Positions 17,511 through 26,448 of a stretch of DNA of 64,000 nucleotides are shown here, one piece after another; the first letter of the stretch is position 1; the number at the start of each line of letters is the position of its first letter. Below the pieces are notes generated by a model. That model was not told where the DNA came from. It searched no databases and worked only from the letters and a program-made list of their open reading frames with translations. Where the stretch lies: NCBI RefSeq assembly GCF_002277815.1, contig NZ_NKJI01000004.1:1-64000 (forward strand). The letters are read 5' to 3'. The DNA comes from Pseudomonas sp. ERMR1:02 (GTDB taxonomy: Bacteria; Pseudomonadota; Gammaproteobacteria; Pseudomonadales; Pseudomonadaceae). Both the position numbers and the translations under genes were made by a program.

Positions 17511-19397
17511 TTAGAAGTTCACGCCGAAGCTGAGCGCAACGAAGTCGCGGTCATCCACGGTGGTGTACTTGCCGTCGAAGAAGTTGGTGTATGCCAGGCT
17601 TGCTGTGTAGGTGTTTTGGTATTCAGCATCGACGCCCAGGCTGACCGCTTTGCGACCTTCCTCGAAGTTGCCGCCAGGGCCAGGCGAGTAACCGCTCACG
17701 TCATGGGACCAAGCCACGTTCGGCTTGAGGTTCACACCGGCGAATACGTCGTTGTATTCCCAGATGGCACGACCGCGGTAACCCCACGAAGTGGCGGTGG
17801 TGAAGCCTTGGTCGGTGCAGTTACGGCTGAGGTTGTTGGTGGCTGCACCCGGGCCGGCGCCGGCGATAGTGCTGTTGTTGAGCGCGATACAGGTATTCTG
17901 GCCGCCGGTAGCCGGCAACTCGCCAGGACCGAATACCGGGTCACGACCGTAACGGACGTCGGAGGAGTTTTCGAGGCCGCCTACGTGGGTCACGCCCACC
18001 TCGCCCACCAGGGTCAGACGACTGGCGCCCATGACCTGATCGAAGAAGTGCGTCAGGGTGGTCTGGAACTGGGTGATTTCCTTGCGGCGATAGCCGTGCA
18101 AGTCCTGGCCCGGTACGCCGGCGAGCAGCGAAGCGTTGGTCAGTGCGCCGCCCAAAGGACGAACACCGGCAAACAGAATGTCAGTCGTGTTGAGTTGCAC
18201 CGGCGCGTTCGGACGGTAGCTGATCTCACCGCTCCACGCCGTCCCCGTAGGTAGGGTGGTGGAGAAGCTCAAGCCGTAGAGGCGAATATCTTCGGGGTAC
18301 TCGATGAAGTAGTTCGAGTTACCCGCGACGATCAGGGGTGCCAAGGCTCGCAACTGTGCCGGCAGGGCTGCTGCGCCGGCATAGACCGATGCTGGAGCAC
18401 CAGTAGCGCTGAAGATCGGTGCACGGCTGTGGTAGTTCATGAAATAGGCGCCGAACTCGGTGTCCAGCGGATCGAACATGTACTTGAAGGACGCGCCCCA
18501 TTGGCCACTGTCCCGCGCATCGCGGTCAGCGCCACGGCGCACCAGCACACCTTCATTGTCGACGTCGACACCCAGTCGGGTCAGCGTAGGCAAGGCGGCG
18601 GCCGGGATGGTCGAGCGTTTGTTCAGTACACGAAGGTTGCCGTCGCAACCGTCGGCTACGATATCTGGCTGGGAGAAGAACGTGCCGCAGTTGTCGACGA
18701 CGGTCTGGTCCCACTCGATCTGGTAGAAGGCTTCGGCCGACAGATTCTCGGTGAGGCTCTGGGATATGTAGAACATGTTGACCGGGATCAGACCTTCCTT
18801 GATCTCGGCACCCGGGCGACGGAAAGCGGAAACGTCGATCGGGTTGATCGAGTTGATGCCGCCGCCAATGAAGGTACTTTCACCCCAGCTCACTACCTGC
18901 TTGCCCAGACGCACGGAGCCTGGCTGATCGGCGATGGAATAGTTGTGGTAGACGAAGGCGTCGAGGAGCTCAGAGCCTGCAGACTTCGCGCCTTCCTTGC
19001 GGCCGTCGTCGCTGATGTCCTTGAACGGACGGCTTTCATCTTTCAGTTCAAAGTCGTACCAGTATTTGCCACGTACGAAAACGCCAGTGTCGCCGTATTT
19101 CAATTCAAGGTCATGGATGCCTTTGAAGATCTTCGAGAAGGTTTCCCCGCTCTTGAAGTTCAGGTGACCGTCATCGGAGGTCTGGGACAGGCCACGGCCG
19201 CCGTTGTTGACGCCGATGAGGTTCTTGTTCGGCTGCTCCGTAGACCAACTGGCACCAATCGACAGGGAAGAGTCGAACTGACCTTCGATTTCACCAACGT
19301 TGAAACTGACGCCGAATGCTGGCCCGGCGAGCGTAGAAGCAAGACTGACGGCCAGAGGCAGTTTCGCCCGGCGCCAGAACTGGTTTACTGATGTCAT
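17511..19397 (-). CDS. DUF1302 outer-membrane protein
   Basis: 628-residue DUF1302 protein, predicted outer-membrane beta barrel. An atypical signal (LPLAVSLASTLAGPAFG, residues 13-29) is followed by alternating amphipathic strands and an aromatic end FVALSFGVNF that fits a barrel C-terminus. Visible landmarks are GSVRLGKQVVSWGESTFIGG and FRRPGAEIKEGLIPVNMFYI. Two cysteine pairs lie in long loops (DNCGTFFSQ with ADGCDGN, and QNTCIAL with SRNCTDQ). First gene of the operon with DUF1329; the start ATG at 19397 has a GGAG site. Likely a channel for lipid- or steroid-like compounds, given the adjacent acyl-CoA ligase, but this is inference. Confidence 0.92.
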   Translation of the reverse strand: MTSVNQFWRRAKLPLAVSLASTLAGPAFGVSFNVGEIEGQFDSSLSIGASWSTEQPNKNLIGVNNGGRGLSQTSDDGHLNFKSGETFSKIFKGIHDLELKYGDTGVFVRGKYWYDFELKDESRPFKDISDDGRKEGAKSAGSELLDAFVYHNYSIADQPGSVRLGKQVVSWGESTFIGGGINSINPIDVSAFRRPGAEIKEGLIPVNMFYISQSLTENLSAEAFYQIEWDQTVVDNCGTFFSQPDIVADGCDGNLRVLNKRSTIPAAALPTLTRLGVDVDNEGVLVRRGADRDARDSGQWGASFKYMFDPLDTEFGAYFMNYHSRAPIFSATGAPASVYAGAAALPAQLRALAPLIVAGNSNYFIEYPEDIRLYGLSFSTTLPTGTAWSGEISYRPNAPVQLNTTDILFAGVRPLGGALTNASLLAGVPGQDLHGYRRKEITQFQTTLTHFFDQVMGASRLTLVGEVGVTHVGGLENSSDVRYGRDPVFGPGELPATGGQNTCIALNNSTIAGAGPGAATNNLSRNCTDQGFTTATSWGYRGRAIWEYNDVFAGVNLKPNVAWSHDVSGYSPGPGGNFEEGRKAVSLGVDAEYQNTYTASLAYTNFFDGKYTTVDDRDFVALSFGVNF

Positions 19398-19736
19398 CGA
19401 CGCTACTCCATGTGCACTTTATTGTTATGGCAGTGAGCACTTCTAAAAACGCTGTGGATAACAGGGAGCCAAGGCATCCCAAAGTCATTCCAAAGTTGCA
19501 TCGCCCCGGTTTGTGCGTTTGCTCCGTTTCTAAAAATCCTTGAGCGGACTATAGCCAGCAGGTAGTACTGCTTGATCCCTCTAAAGTGTGATTTGCAGCG
19601 GCCAGTCACTCTGGAACAGTCCTTTCGCCAGACCGACACCCGTCGGCACGGCAAGGATGAACTAAAATTCGAATTTAACAAGACAAGCGCTTGCTTGGTG
19701 GGGCTGGCGTGCCTTTTCGGGCACGCCGAAGGGGGC
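19398..19736. other. 339-bp intergenic region between ligase and DUF1302 genes
   Basis: No ORF with coding character. It must contain the promoter and probably the MalT-like regulator's site for the DUF1302 operon, as that operon starts at 19397. A GC-rich hairpin at 19706-19727 (GGCGTGCC, loop TTTTC, GGGCACGCC) follows the acyl-CoA ligase stop by 10-30 bases on the minus strand. It lacks a T run but may slow or end the ligase transcript. Confidence 0.5.
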
Positions 19737-21419
19737 TTAAAGCGTCGAAAGAAAGGTGCTGTTGGTCGCTTGCCATTCGGTGATGTCGACGCGAATTTTC
19801 TTCTTGTCGAGCTTGCCGACACTGGTCTTGGGAATTTCAGTAACAAGGGCGATCTGACTCGGAATGGCCCACTTGCTCAGATGCCCCAGCTCCACAAACG
19901 GCTTGAGATGTTCCTTGAGTTCCCTGGCCCCGATCTCATGGCCTTCACGCAGTACCAGCAAGGCAAACGGTCGCTCGCCCCACTGTGGATCGGCAATCCC
20001 CACCACTGCTACTTCGCGTACCGCCACGTGGCGACTGATCAAGTCTTCGAGGTCGAGGGAGGAGATCCACTCGCCGCCAGTCTTGATCACGTCCTTGATC
20101 CGGTCACGAATGTCGATCACGCCCATGCTGTCCAGGGTTGCCACATCACCGGTGTGCAGCCAGCCCCCGGCCCAGAGCTCGGCGCCTTTTTGCGGCTCGT
20201 TGAAATAACCCTCGGTAAGCCACGGCGCACGTAGCACCAGCTCGCCCTGCGTCTCGCCATCAGCAGGCAGGAAGTTGCCCTCGCTGTCGACGATCGCCGC
20301 CTCCACCAATGGCCCCGGCACACCGGCCTTGATCCGGTATGTGGTGCGTTCGTCTTCGGTGCCGGCCATCAATTCATCGTTGAGATGCGCGCACGATACC
20401 AGCGGACCGGTTTCCGACATGCCGTAAGCGGCCGTCAACTGAATGCCTTTGGCCTTGGCCGCTTCGTACAGCGCACGATTGAGCGCGCTGCCGCCAATGA
20501 CGATTTTCCAGCCACCGAAGTCAGTGTCTTTTGCAGCCTTGGAGTTGAGGACCATTTGCAGAATGGTCGGCACGCAATGCGAAAACGAGACCTTTTCCTT
20601 GCGCCACAGCTCCACCAGAAACTCCGGGTCGTAGCGGCCGGGATAAACCTGCTTGAGTCCGAGCATGGTCGCCACATACGGCAGGCCCCAGGCATGGACG
20701 TGGAACATCGGAGTGATCGGCATGTACACATCGTTGGTGCCCAGCAGACGCACACTGTCGATCGCGCCCATGATGGCCGACACACCCATGGTGTGCAGGA
20801 CCAGTTGCCGATGGGTGAAATAAACACCTTTGGGATTGCCGGTAGTGCCGGTGGTATAGAACGTAGTCGCGACCGAGTTTTCGTCGAAATCCTGGAAGTC
20901 GTACTGCGGGCTCGCGGCCGCCAGCAACTGCTCGTACTCGCCGACAAGATTCGGCAAGTCAGCGGTCTTTTCCGGCAGGTCGGTCAGCAGCAGGGTTTTC
21001 TCGACGGTGGTCAGGTGCCCGGCGATCGCGTTGTACAGCCCCACGAACTCGCTGTTGACCAGCACGTAGCGGTCCTCGGCGTGATTCATGGTGTAGAGGA
21101 TCTGCTCCGGTGACAGCCGCACGTTGATGGTGTGGATCACAGCGCCGATCATCGGAATGGCGAACATGCATTCCAGGTAACGATGGCTGTCCCAATCCAT
21201 CACCGCCACGGTATCACCGGGTTTGACCCCGGACGCCGTCAACACGTTGGCCAGCCGCGCGACACGCTCGATCAGGGTCGGGTAGCTGTAGCGCAACTGG
21301 TCGCGGTAAACGATCTCGCGGGTTTTCTCATAGCGCGTGCCGGACATCAGTAGCCGTTTGATCAGCAGCGGATACTGGTAAGCGCCTTCGGCTGGGGGGA
21401 TAACGCGTGTCTGCAACAT
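19737..21419 (-). CDS. fatty acyl-CoA ligase (AMP-binding, FadD-like)
   Basis: 560-residue adenylate-forming ligase that activates a medium- or long-chain acid to its CoA thioester. The P-loop-like motif is FYTTGTTGNPKGVYFTHR, with AYGMSETGP, GELVLRAPWLTEGYFN, WLHTGDVATLDSMGVIDIRD and KTGGEWISSLDLE (hinge and C-terminal domain), and the catalytic lysine in KTSVGKLDKK. The start is the ATG at 21419 (MLQTRVIPPAEG) with an AAGGGATTCTT site; a longer in-frame start has none. It probably processes the compound handled by the neighbouring DUF1302-DUF1329 pair. The exact chain length is unknown. Confidence 0.92.
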   Translation of the reverse strand: MLQTRVIPPAEGAYQYPLLIKRLLMSGTRYEKTREIVYRDQLRYSYPTLIERVARLANVLTASGVKPGDTVAVMDWDSHRYLECMFAIPMIGAVIHTINVRLSPEQILYTMNHAEDRYVLVNSEFVGLYNAIAGHLTTVEKTLLLTDLPEKTADLPNLVGEYEQLLAAASPQYDFQDFDENSVATTFYTTGTTGNPKGVYFTHRQLVLHTMGVSAIMGAIDSVRLLGTNDVYMPITPMFHVHAWGLPYVATMLGLKQVYPGRYDPEFLVELWRKEKVSFSHCVPTILQMVLNSKAAKDTDFGGWKIVIGGSALNRALYEAAKAKGIQLTAAYGMSETGPLVSCAHLNDELMAGTEDERTTYRIKAGVPGPLVEAAIVDSEGNFLPADGETQGELVLRAPWLTEGYFNEPQKGAELWAGGWLHTGDVATLDSMGVIDIRDRIKDVIKTGGEWISSLDLEDLISRHVAVREVAVVGIADPQWGERPFALLVLREGHEIGARELKEHLKPFVELGHLSKWAIPSQIALVTEIPKTSVGKLDKKKIRVDITEWQATNSTFLSTL

Positions 21420-21561
21420 AAGAATCCCTTTTCTGACTGCACGGTCGTGGCTAAGAGTAAGCACTTTAGTGCCCCTGATCGCCAGCCAAATCAGCCAAAG
21501 GAATGATTTGCAGAGCCGCGCAGATGCTAGCGCTGAGCCATCACCCTCGGGTTTTGATCAC

Positions 21562-21664
21562 CTGTAGGAGCGAGCTTGCTCGCGATGGTCGTGAACGATA
21601 ACGCGAAAAACCAGATACACGGCGGCGTCTTTGGTTTTTTCGCGAGCAAGCTCGCTCCTACAGG
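21562..21664. repeat. REPIN
   Basis: Inverted REP pair, CTGTAGGAGCGAGCTTGCTC and GAGCAAGCTCGCTCCTACAG, with a 60-base inner spacer. It sits in the gap between the acyl-CoA ligase start and the lysE-type gene stop. This copy has the most consensus-like outer arms in the window. Confidence 0.92.
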
Positions 21665-21677
21665 GATATATATTTGC

Positions 21678-22307
21678 TCAATGCATCTCGGTAAACGCCA
21701 GCTTTACGCCAATCGCAATCAGTACCGCGCCCATGGTCCGGTCGAACCAGTGACCCATGCGGGCGAAACCGGCGCGCACACGCTGCTGGCTGAACAGCAT
21801 TGCCACCAGACAGAACCACACGGCAGTGGCCACTGCGAGATAGATCCCGTAACCGGCCTGCACCGCCAGCGGGGTTTGCGGATTGATCACCACCGTGAAC
21901 AGAGACAGGAAGAACAACGTGGCTTTCGGGTTAAGACCGTTGGTGACAAAACCTGAAGTGAAGGCGCCGCGTGCCGTGCGCTCCCCTGCCTCTTTGTGCA
22001 GATCGTCCGCCACGGGTTTGGCCGGTTGTGCCCGCAAAGCCTTGAAGCCGATGTACAACAGATAAGCGGCGGCGGCCCATTTCAGGGCATTGAACAGCAC
22101 GATCGACTGGGACACGATCAGGCCGATACCCAGCAGCGAATAGCCGACATGCAGGAAAATCGCCGTGCCGACGCCCAGCGCCGTCCAGGTGCCGGCGCGA
22201 CGACCGTGGGTCACGCTTTCACGCACCACCACGGCAAAGTCCGGGCCGGGGCTGGCGACGGCCAGCAGGTGAATCAGGGCAACGGTCAAGAACTCTGTCC
22301 AGTACAT
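21678..22307 (-). CDS. LysE/RhtB-family amino acid exporter
   Basis: 209-residue inner-membrane exporter of the LysE superfamily (RhtB group), exporting an amino acid or derivative by proton antiport. About six hydrophobic segments are visible. The family signature ASPGPDFAVVVRESVTHGRR lies near residues 18-37 and GFVTNGLNPKATLFFLSLF near 118-136. MYWTEFLTVALIHLLAVASP is a normal start. Divergent from the 2-hydroxyacid dehydrogenase gene, with 89 bases between the starts. Confidence 0.93.
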   Translation of the reverse strand: MYWTEFLTVALIHLLAVASPGPDFAVVVRESVTHGRRAGTWTALGVGTAIFLHVGYSLLGIGLIVSQSIVLFNALKWAAAAYLLYIGFKALRAQPAKPVADDLHKEAGERTARGAFTSGFVTNGLNPKATLFFLSLFTVVINPQTPLAVQAGYGIYLAVATAVWFCLVAMLFSQQRVRAGFARMGHWFDRTMGAVLIAIGVKLAFTEMH

Positions 22308-22396
22308 GGGGCTCCTTCAGGCCAACGTAACTATTTATTTCATCTGGTAGGCTGGGCAGATTACGCCTTCAGTTCACTGCACAAAAGGTACAGTTG

Positions 22397-23362
22397 ATGA
22401 CGAACAATCGCCGCGCCGTTTTCCTCGACCACCCGTCTTTGGATCTGGGCGATCTCGACCTTAGCCCATTGCGCGACTGTTTCAGCGATTTGCAGTTGTT
22501 CGCCCAGACCTTGCCTGATCAAGTGATCGAGCACCTCAAGGGCGCCACCGTCGCCATCACCAACAAGATTCAGATCGACGCTGCCGCCATTGCCGCCAGC
22601 CCCGGGCTGAAGCTGATCCTGATCACCGCCACCGGCACCAACAACGTCGACCTCGCTGCCGCCCGCGCCCACGGCATTACCGTGTGCAACTGCCAGGGTT
22701 ACGGCACGCCGTCCGTGGCGCAGCATACGATCATGCTGTTGCTCAACCTGGCGACACACCTGGCCGATTATCAGAAAGCCGTCGCTGAAGGTCGCTGGCA
22801 ACAGGCAAAGCAGTTTTGCCTGCTGGATTTCCCTATCGTCGAACTGGAAGGCAAAACCCTCGGCTTGCTCGGCCACGGCGAATTGGGTGGCGCAGTCGCG
22901 CGACTGGCCGAAGCCTTCGGCATGCGCGTACTACTGGGCCAGATTCCGGGGCGCCCTGCCCGGCCCGACCGTATACCGCTGGACGAACTGTTGCCGCAAA
23001 TCGACGCGCTGACTCTGCACTGCCCGCTCAACGAACACACCCGGCATTTCATCGGCGCCCGTGAACTGGCCTCGATGAAACCCGGAGCGTTCGTGGTCAA
23101 CACCGCCCGTGGCGGCCTGATCGACGAACAGGCGCTGGCCGATGCCTTGCGCATTGGCCATCTGGGCGGCGCCGCCACCGACGTGCTGAGCGTGGAGCCA
23201 CCGGTCAATGGCAACCCATTGCTGGCCAGCGACATCCCACGGCTGATCGTCACCCCGCATAACGCCTGGGGCAGTCGCGAAGCGCGGCAGCGGATCGTTG
23301 GCCAAGTGACTGAAAACGCCCTGGGATACTTCAGCGGTAAGGCGCTGCGGGTCGTCAGTTGA
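22397..23362 (+). CDS. D-2-hydroxyacid dehydrogenase (HprA-like)
   Basis: 321-residue NAD(P)-dependent D-isomer-specific 2-hydroxyacid dehydrogenase. The Rossmann motif GLLGHGELGGAVARL lies at about 154-168. The catalytic Arg is in NTARGGLIDE, the Glu in the DVLSVEPPVN stretch and the His in VTPHNAWGS. Resembles glycerate/hydroxypyruvate reductases (HprA). The start is ATG 22397; the TTG three bases earlier is unnecessary. Located just before rsmC, as in other pseudomonads as I remember. Confidence 0.9.
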   Translation: MTNNRRAVFLDHPSLDLGDLDLSPLRDCFSDLQLFAQTLPDQVIEHLKGATVAITNKIQIDAAAIAASPGLKLILITATGTNNVDLAAARAHGITVCNCQGYGTPSVAQHTIMLLLNLATHLADYQKAVAEGRWQQAKQFCLLDFPIVELEGKTLGLLGHGELGGAVARLAEAFGMRVLLGQIPGRPARPDRIPLDELLPQIDALTLHCPLNEHTRHFIGARELASMKPGAFVVNTARGGLIDEQALADALRIGHLGGAATDVLSVEPPVNGNPLLASDIPRLIVTPHNAWGSREARQRIVGQVTENALGYFSGKALRVVS

Positions 23363-23395
23363 TAGACTGCGGCACTTTTTTTCACAGGAGCAGTT

Positions 23396-24392
23396 ATGGA
23401 TCCGCGCAGTGAAGTACTGCTTCGTCAGGCTGAATTATTCCAGGGTTCGGTGCTGCTGGCCGGTTTGCCCGCCGACGACTTGCTCGGACGCCTGCCCGCC
23501 GCTCGCGGCTGGTGCTGGCATGCCGGCGATCAAGCCGCACTGGACGCACGCTTTGAAGGACGCAGCGATTTTGGCGTGAACGCGCCTGAGTTCGAGTTCG
23601 AAGCCGCCGTGGTGTTTTTGCCCAAATCCAAGGATCTGACCGACTACATCCTCAACGCCGTGGCGTCGCGCCTGCAAGGTCGTGAAGTGTTTCTGGTCGG
23701 CGAGAAGAAAAGCGGCATCGAAGGCGCGGCCAAGCAGCTGAACCCCTTCGGAAAGCCGCGAAAACTCGATAGCGCACGGCATTGCCAGCTCTGGCAAGTC
23801 ACCGTGGCCAACGCCCCACAAGCCAAATCGCTGGAAAGCCTGGCCCAGGAATACGAACTGCCGCTGGCCGAAGGCCCGCTCAAGGTCATCAGCCTGCCAG
23901 GCGTTTTCAGCCATGGCCGACTGGACCGCGGCAGCGCTTTGTTGCTGGAACATCTGGACAAACTGCCGAGCGGCCATTTGCTGGATTTCGGTTGCGGCGC
24001 CGGGGTATTGGGAGCGGCGGTGAAACGTCGTTATCCGCACAATCAGGTTACTTTGCTGGACGTTGATGCGTTTGCCGCCGCCAGTAGTCGCTTGACCCTG
24101 GCTGCCAATGGTCTGGAAGCCGAGGTCATTACGGGTGACGGCATCGATGCCGCCCCATGGGTTTGAACGCGATTTTGAGCAATCCGCCGTTCCATGTCGG
24201 GGTGCACACCGATTATTACGCTACCGAGAACTTGCTGCGAAAGCAGCTAAACATCTGAAAAACGGTGGCGAACTGCGCCTGGTTGCCAACAGCTTCCTGA
24301 AATATCAACCGCTGATCGAAGAGCACCTTGGTGTGTGTGCGATCAAGGCCGAAGGACAGGGTTTCCGAATCTATCGGGCCAAACGCGGTTGA
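23396..24392 (+). CDS. rsmC: 16S rRNA m2G1207 methyltransferase (two frameshifts)
   Basis: SAM-dependent methyltransferase that modifies G1207 of 16S rRNA. Residues 1-255 read cleanly, with the SAM-binding segment [19 protein letters not shown]. The frame then breaks twice. Near 24160 one base is lost from a C run before ATGGG; restoring it gives [20 protein letters not shown], containing the catalytic NPPF. Near 24240 one base is lost after CTGCG; restoring it gives [20 protein letters not shown] and an end at TGA 24390-24392 (IYRAKRG). About 332 residues when repaired, normal for RsmC. Both breaks look like sequence errors. Confidence 0.9.
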
Positions 24393-24424
24393 AACTACTT
24401 TTGAAAAACAAGGCTTGCCGAATG

Positions 24425-24645
24425 GATTTTGCCTAGGCAGAATCCGCTCCGTCCTAGGGGAGTAGTCTCCCACGAGCGCCATGCTCGTCCGGCATGCGTC
24501 AACATACTTGGTCAAAAGACCATGGCGCATGCGACCCAAGCGTCCGCATCAGACGGATCGCAGGGTTTGACAAGACCTATGACACGAACACCTTACCCGG
24601 GGCGGGAAGGCTGTACGTGTCATAGCCGTGTCGACCCGCCCCTTA
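24425..24645 (+). ncRNA. yybP-ykoY manganese riboswitch
   Basis: The leader of the TMEM165-type gene contains TCCTAGGGGAGTAGTCTCCC near 24453-24472, matching the conserved GGGGAGUAG start of the yybP-ykoY class. A long paired arm follows (GGCATGCGTCAACATACTTG and CATGGCGCATGCGACCCAAG regions, about 24491-24545). Distal conserved sequence with a purine-rich loop lies at 24590-24612. This class binds Mn2+ and turns on manganese exporters. It lies directly before a UPF0016 exporter gene, the classic context. The exact boundaries are estimated by eye. Confidence 0.8.
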
Positions 24646-24656
24646 GGAAAACCCTG

Positions 24657-25241
24657 ATGCTGGATTCACTACTCGTTCCCACCGCAATCGTTGCCTTGGC
24701 CGAAATCGGCGACAAGACGCAACTGCTTGCGCTCATTCTCGCTGCCCGCTTCCGCAAACCGTGGCCGATCATCGCTGGCATCGTTGCCGCGACTTTGGCC
24801 AACCACGCGGCAGCCGGCGCGGTCGGCGCCTGGGTCGGCAGTTTCTTTTCGGACACGTTGCTGCACTGGATCCTCGCGGCGAGCTTTACAGCGACCGCCC
24901 TGTGGACCCTCGTACCGGACAAGATGGATGACGACGAAGCCAGCACCGCCCGCAAGTTCGGACCGTTCCTGACCACGCTGATTGCGTTTTTCCTTGCCGA
25001 AATCGGCGACAAGACCCAGATCGCAACCGTGATGCTCGCTGCGCAGTACCCGGAGTTGTGGCTGGTGATCATCGGTACCACCATCGGGATGCTGATTGCC
25101 AACGTGCCGGTGGTTCTGGCGGGTAACTTTGCCGCGGACAAACTGCCACTGACGTTGATCCGTCGACTGGCGGCATCGGCGTTCTTCATTCTGGCAATTG
25201 TCGCGGTGTACAAGGCGATGCAGAGCAGTGGGTGGGTCTGA
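24657..25241 (+). CDS. TMEM165/GDT1 (UPF0016) family manganese exporter
   Basis: 194-residue inner-membrane cation exporter. The family motif occurs twice, AEIGDKTQLLALIL near residues 15-28 and AEIGDKTQIATVML near 113-126, giving the usual pseudosymmetric six-helix fold. Bacterial members export Mn2+ (MneA/Mnx types). The start ATG at 24657 has an AGGA site and homology begins at MLDSLLVPTAIVALAE; an open frame further upstream lies in the riboswitch. Control by the yybP-ykoY leader makes manganese resistance the probable role. Confidence 0.93.
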   Translation: MLDSLLVPTAIVALAEIGDKTQLLALILAARFRKPWPIIAGIVAATLANHAAAGAVGAWVGSFFSDTLLHWILAASFTATALWTLVPDKMDDDEASTARKFGPFLTTLIAFFLAEIGDKTQIATVMLAAQYPELWLVIIGTTIGMLIANVPVVLAGNFAADKLPLTLIRRLAASAFFILAIVAVYKAMQSSGWV

Positions 25242-25262
25242 CGTTGTAGATCAGTAAAACCG

Positions 25263-25347
25263 CGTCATCTTCCTCGCGGGCAAGCCTCGCTCCTACAGGG
25301 GAATACATTTCGACCGTAGGAGCGAGGCTTGCCCGCGAAGGCGTCAT
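25263..25347. repeat. REP pair (REPIN-like, GGCTTGCCCGCGAA type)
   Basis: Units CTCGCGGGCAAGCCTCGCTC and GAGCGAGGCTTGCCCGCGA face each other in the opposite order to most copies here, with the TAGGAGCG ends innermost. Between convergent TMEM165-type and M48 genes. Confidence 0.85.
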
Positions 25348-25350
25348 CAG

Positions 25351-26178
25351 CTACGCCACATGACTATTTTTGGCCTGCTCGTACAGTGGCATCACCTTCG
25401 GAATCGCCGCCTGCAACGACGCAATACGGCTGGACGAGTTCGGGTGAGTGCTCATGAACTCCGGCGGCGAACCTTCCGAGGCCTTGCTCATCTTGTTCCA
25501 CAGGGTGATCGCGGCATTCGGGTTGTAGCCGGCACGAGCGGCCAGTTCAAGACCGATCAGGTCCGCTTCGTTTTCGTTTTCACGACTGTTGGGCAAGGTC
25601 ATGCCGTAGTTAGCCACGGTATCGGCCAGGGCCATGGTGTCCTGCCCCAATCCCAACAAGGCGCCGGCGCCCTGCTTGGCCATTTCGATGCCGTAAGCCT
25701 TGGACATTGCTTCACGACCGTGTTCGCGCAGGGCGTGGGCAATTTCATGGCCCATGACGGCAGCGATTTCGTCATCGGTGAGCTGCAGTTTGTCGATCAG
25801 TCCGGTGTAGAAAATGATCTTGCCGCCAGGCCCGCAGTTGGCATTGAGCTCATCGCTCTTGATCAGGTTCACTTCCCAGTTCCACTGAGCCGCATCCGGA
25901 CGGAATTTCGGCGCCTGGGCAATGAGCCGGTCGGCAATCGCCTGGACGCGCCTGGCTTCACTGCTGGTCTTGTCCAGTACGCCTTTGCTGGTCGCCTCAC
26001 CTACGGTCTTTTGATAAGACTGGGCATACATCTGGTTGACCTCTTCGGAGGACAACATGCTGAACATGTACTGTTTGCGCTCAACGCCCACGGCACCCGC
26101 GCTGGTGGTATTAACCGACTGGCAACCAGCGAGCAGCAAACTTGCACTCAGCCCACACAAAACCAAAATCTTGTTCAT
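25351..26178 (-). CDS. M48-family metalloprotease lipoprotein (LoiP/YcaL-like)
   Basis: 275-residue zinc metalloprotease anchored in an envelope membrane. The signal peptide MNKILVLCGLSASLLLAGC ends in lipobox LAGC (acylated Cys19). The zinc motif is HEIAH in AAVMGHEIAHALREHG, and the third ligand Glu is in ENEADLIGLELAARAG. The late FMSTHPNSSSRIASLQ is conserved in the family. It likely degrades misfolded outer-membrane proteins, as LoiP and BepA do. The start is ATG 26178, with a GGGAGCG site; an open frame 7 codons upstream is not needed. Confidence 0.93.
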   Translation of the reverse strand: MNKILVLCGLSASLLLAGCQSVNTTSAGAVGVERKQYMFSMLSSEEVNQMYAQSYQKTVGEATSKGVLDKTSSEARRVQAIADRLIAQAPKFRPDAAQWNWEVNLIKSDELNANCGPGGKIIFYTGLIDKLQLTDDEIAAVMGHEIAHALREHGREAMSKAYGIEMAKQGAGALLGLGQDTMALADTVANYGMTLPNSRENENEADLIGLELAARAGYNPNAAITLWNKMSKASEGSPPEFMSTHPNSSSRIASLQAAIPKVMPLYEQAKNSHVA

Positions 26179-26448
26179 CAAAACGCTCCCTGAAAACATG
26201 TCCGTATCCTAGGCGTGGAAATGTATCGACGCCAGATACAACGAACGTAAGACGCACAATTCGGACAAAGCTCTCATCGGTGCAGGAAAAATTCACAAAG
26301 CAGGGCGAACCACTGTCGATAACGCCTTTCGTTGATTCATTTGCGACATCGAACACCCAAAAACAGTCATTTCTCCAGCCCCCGCTCATGCCCATCGAGC
26401 CCCCTGCCGATACACCTGTGCAGACGATCTTTTGCGTGCGGAGCACCC

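Noticed and set aside
15995..17533. 512-residue plus-strand frame opposite the DUF1329 gene
   Set aside because: Antisense shadow; DUF1329 on the minus strand has a signal peptide, family motifs and operon context.
19706..19727. Hairpin after the acyl-CoA ligase as a rho-independent terminator
   Set aside because: The stem is strong but lacks a T run on either strand, so I list it only as a possible pause site within the intergenic entry.
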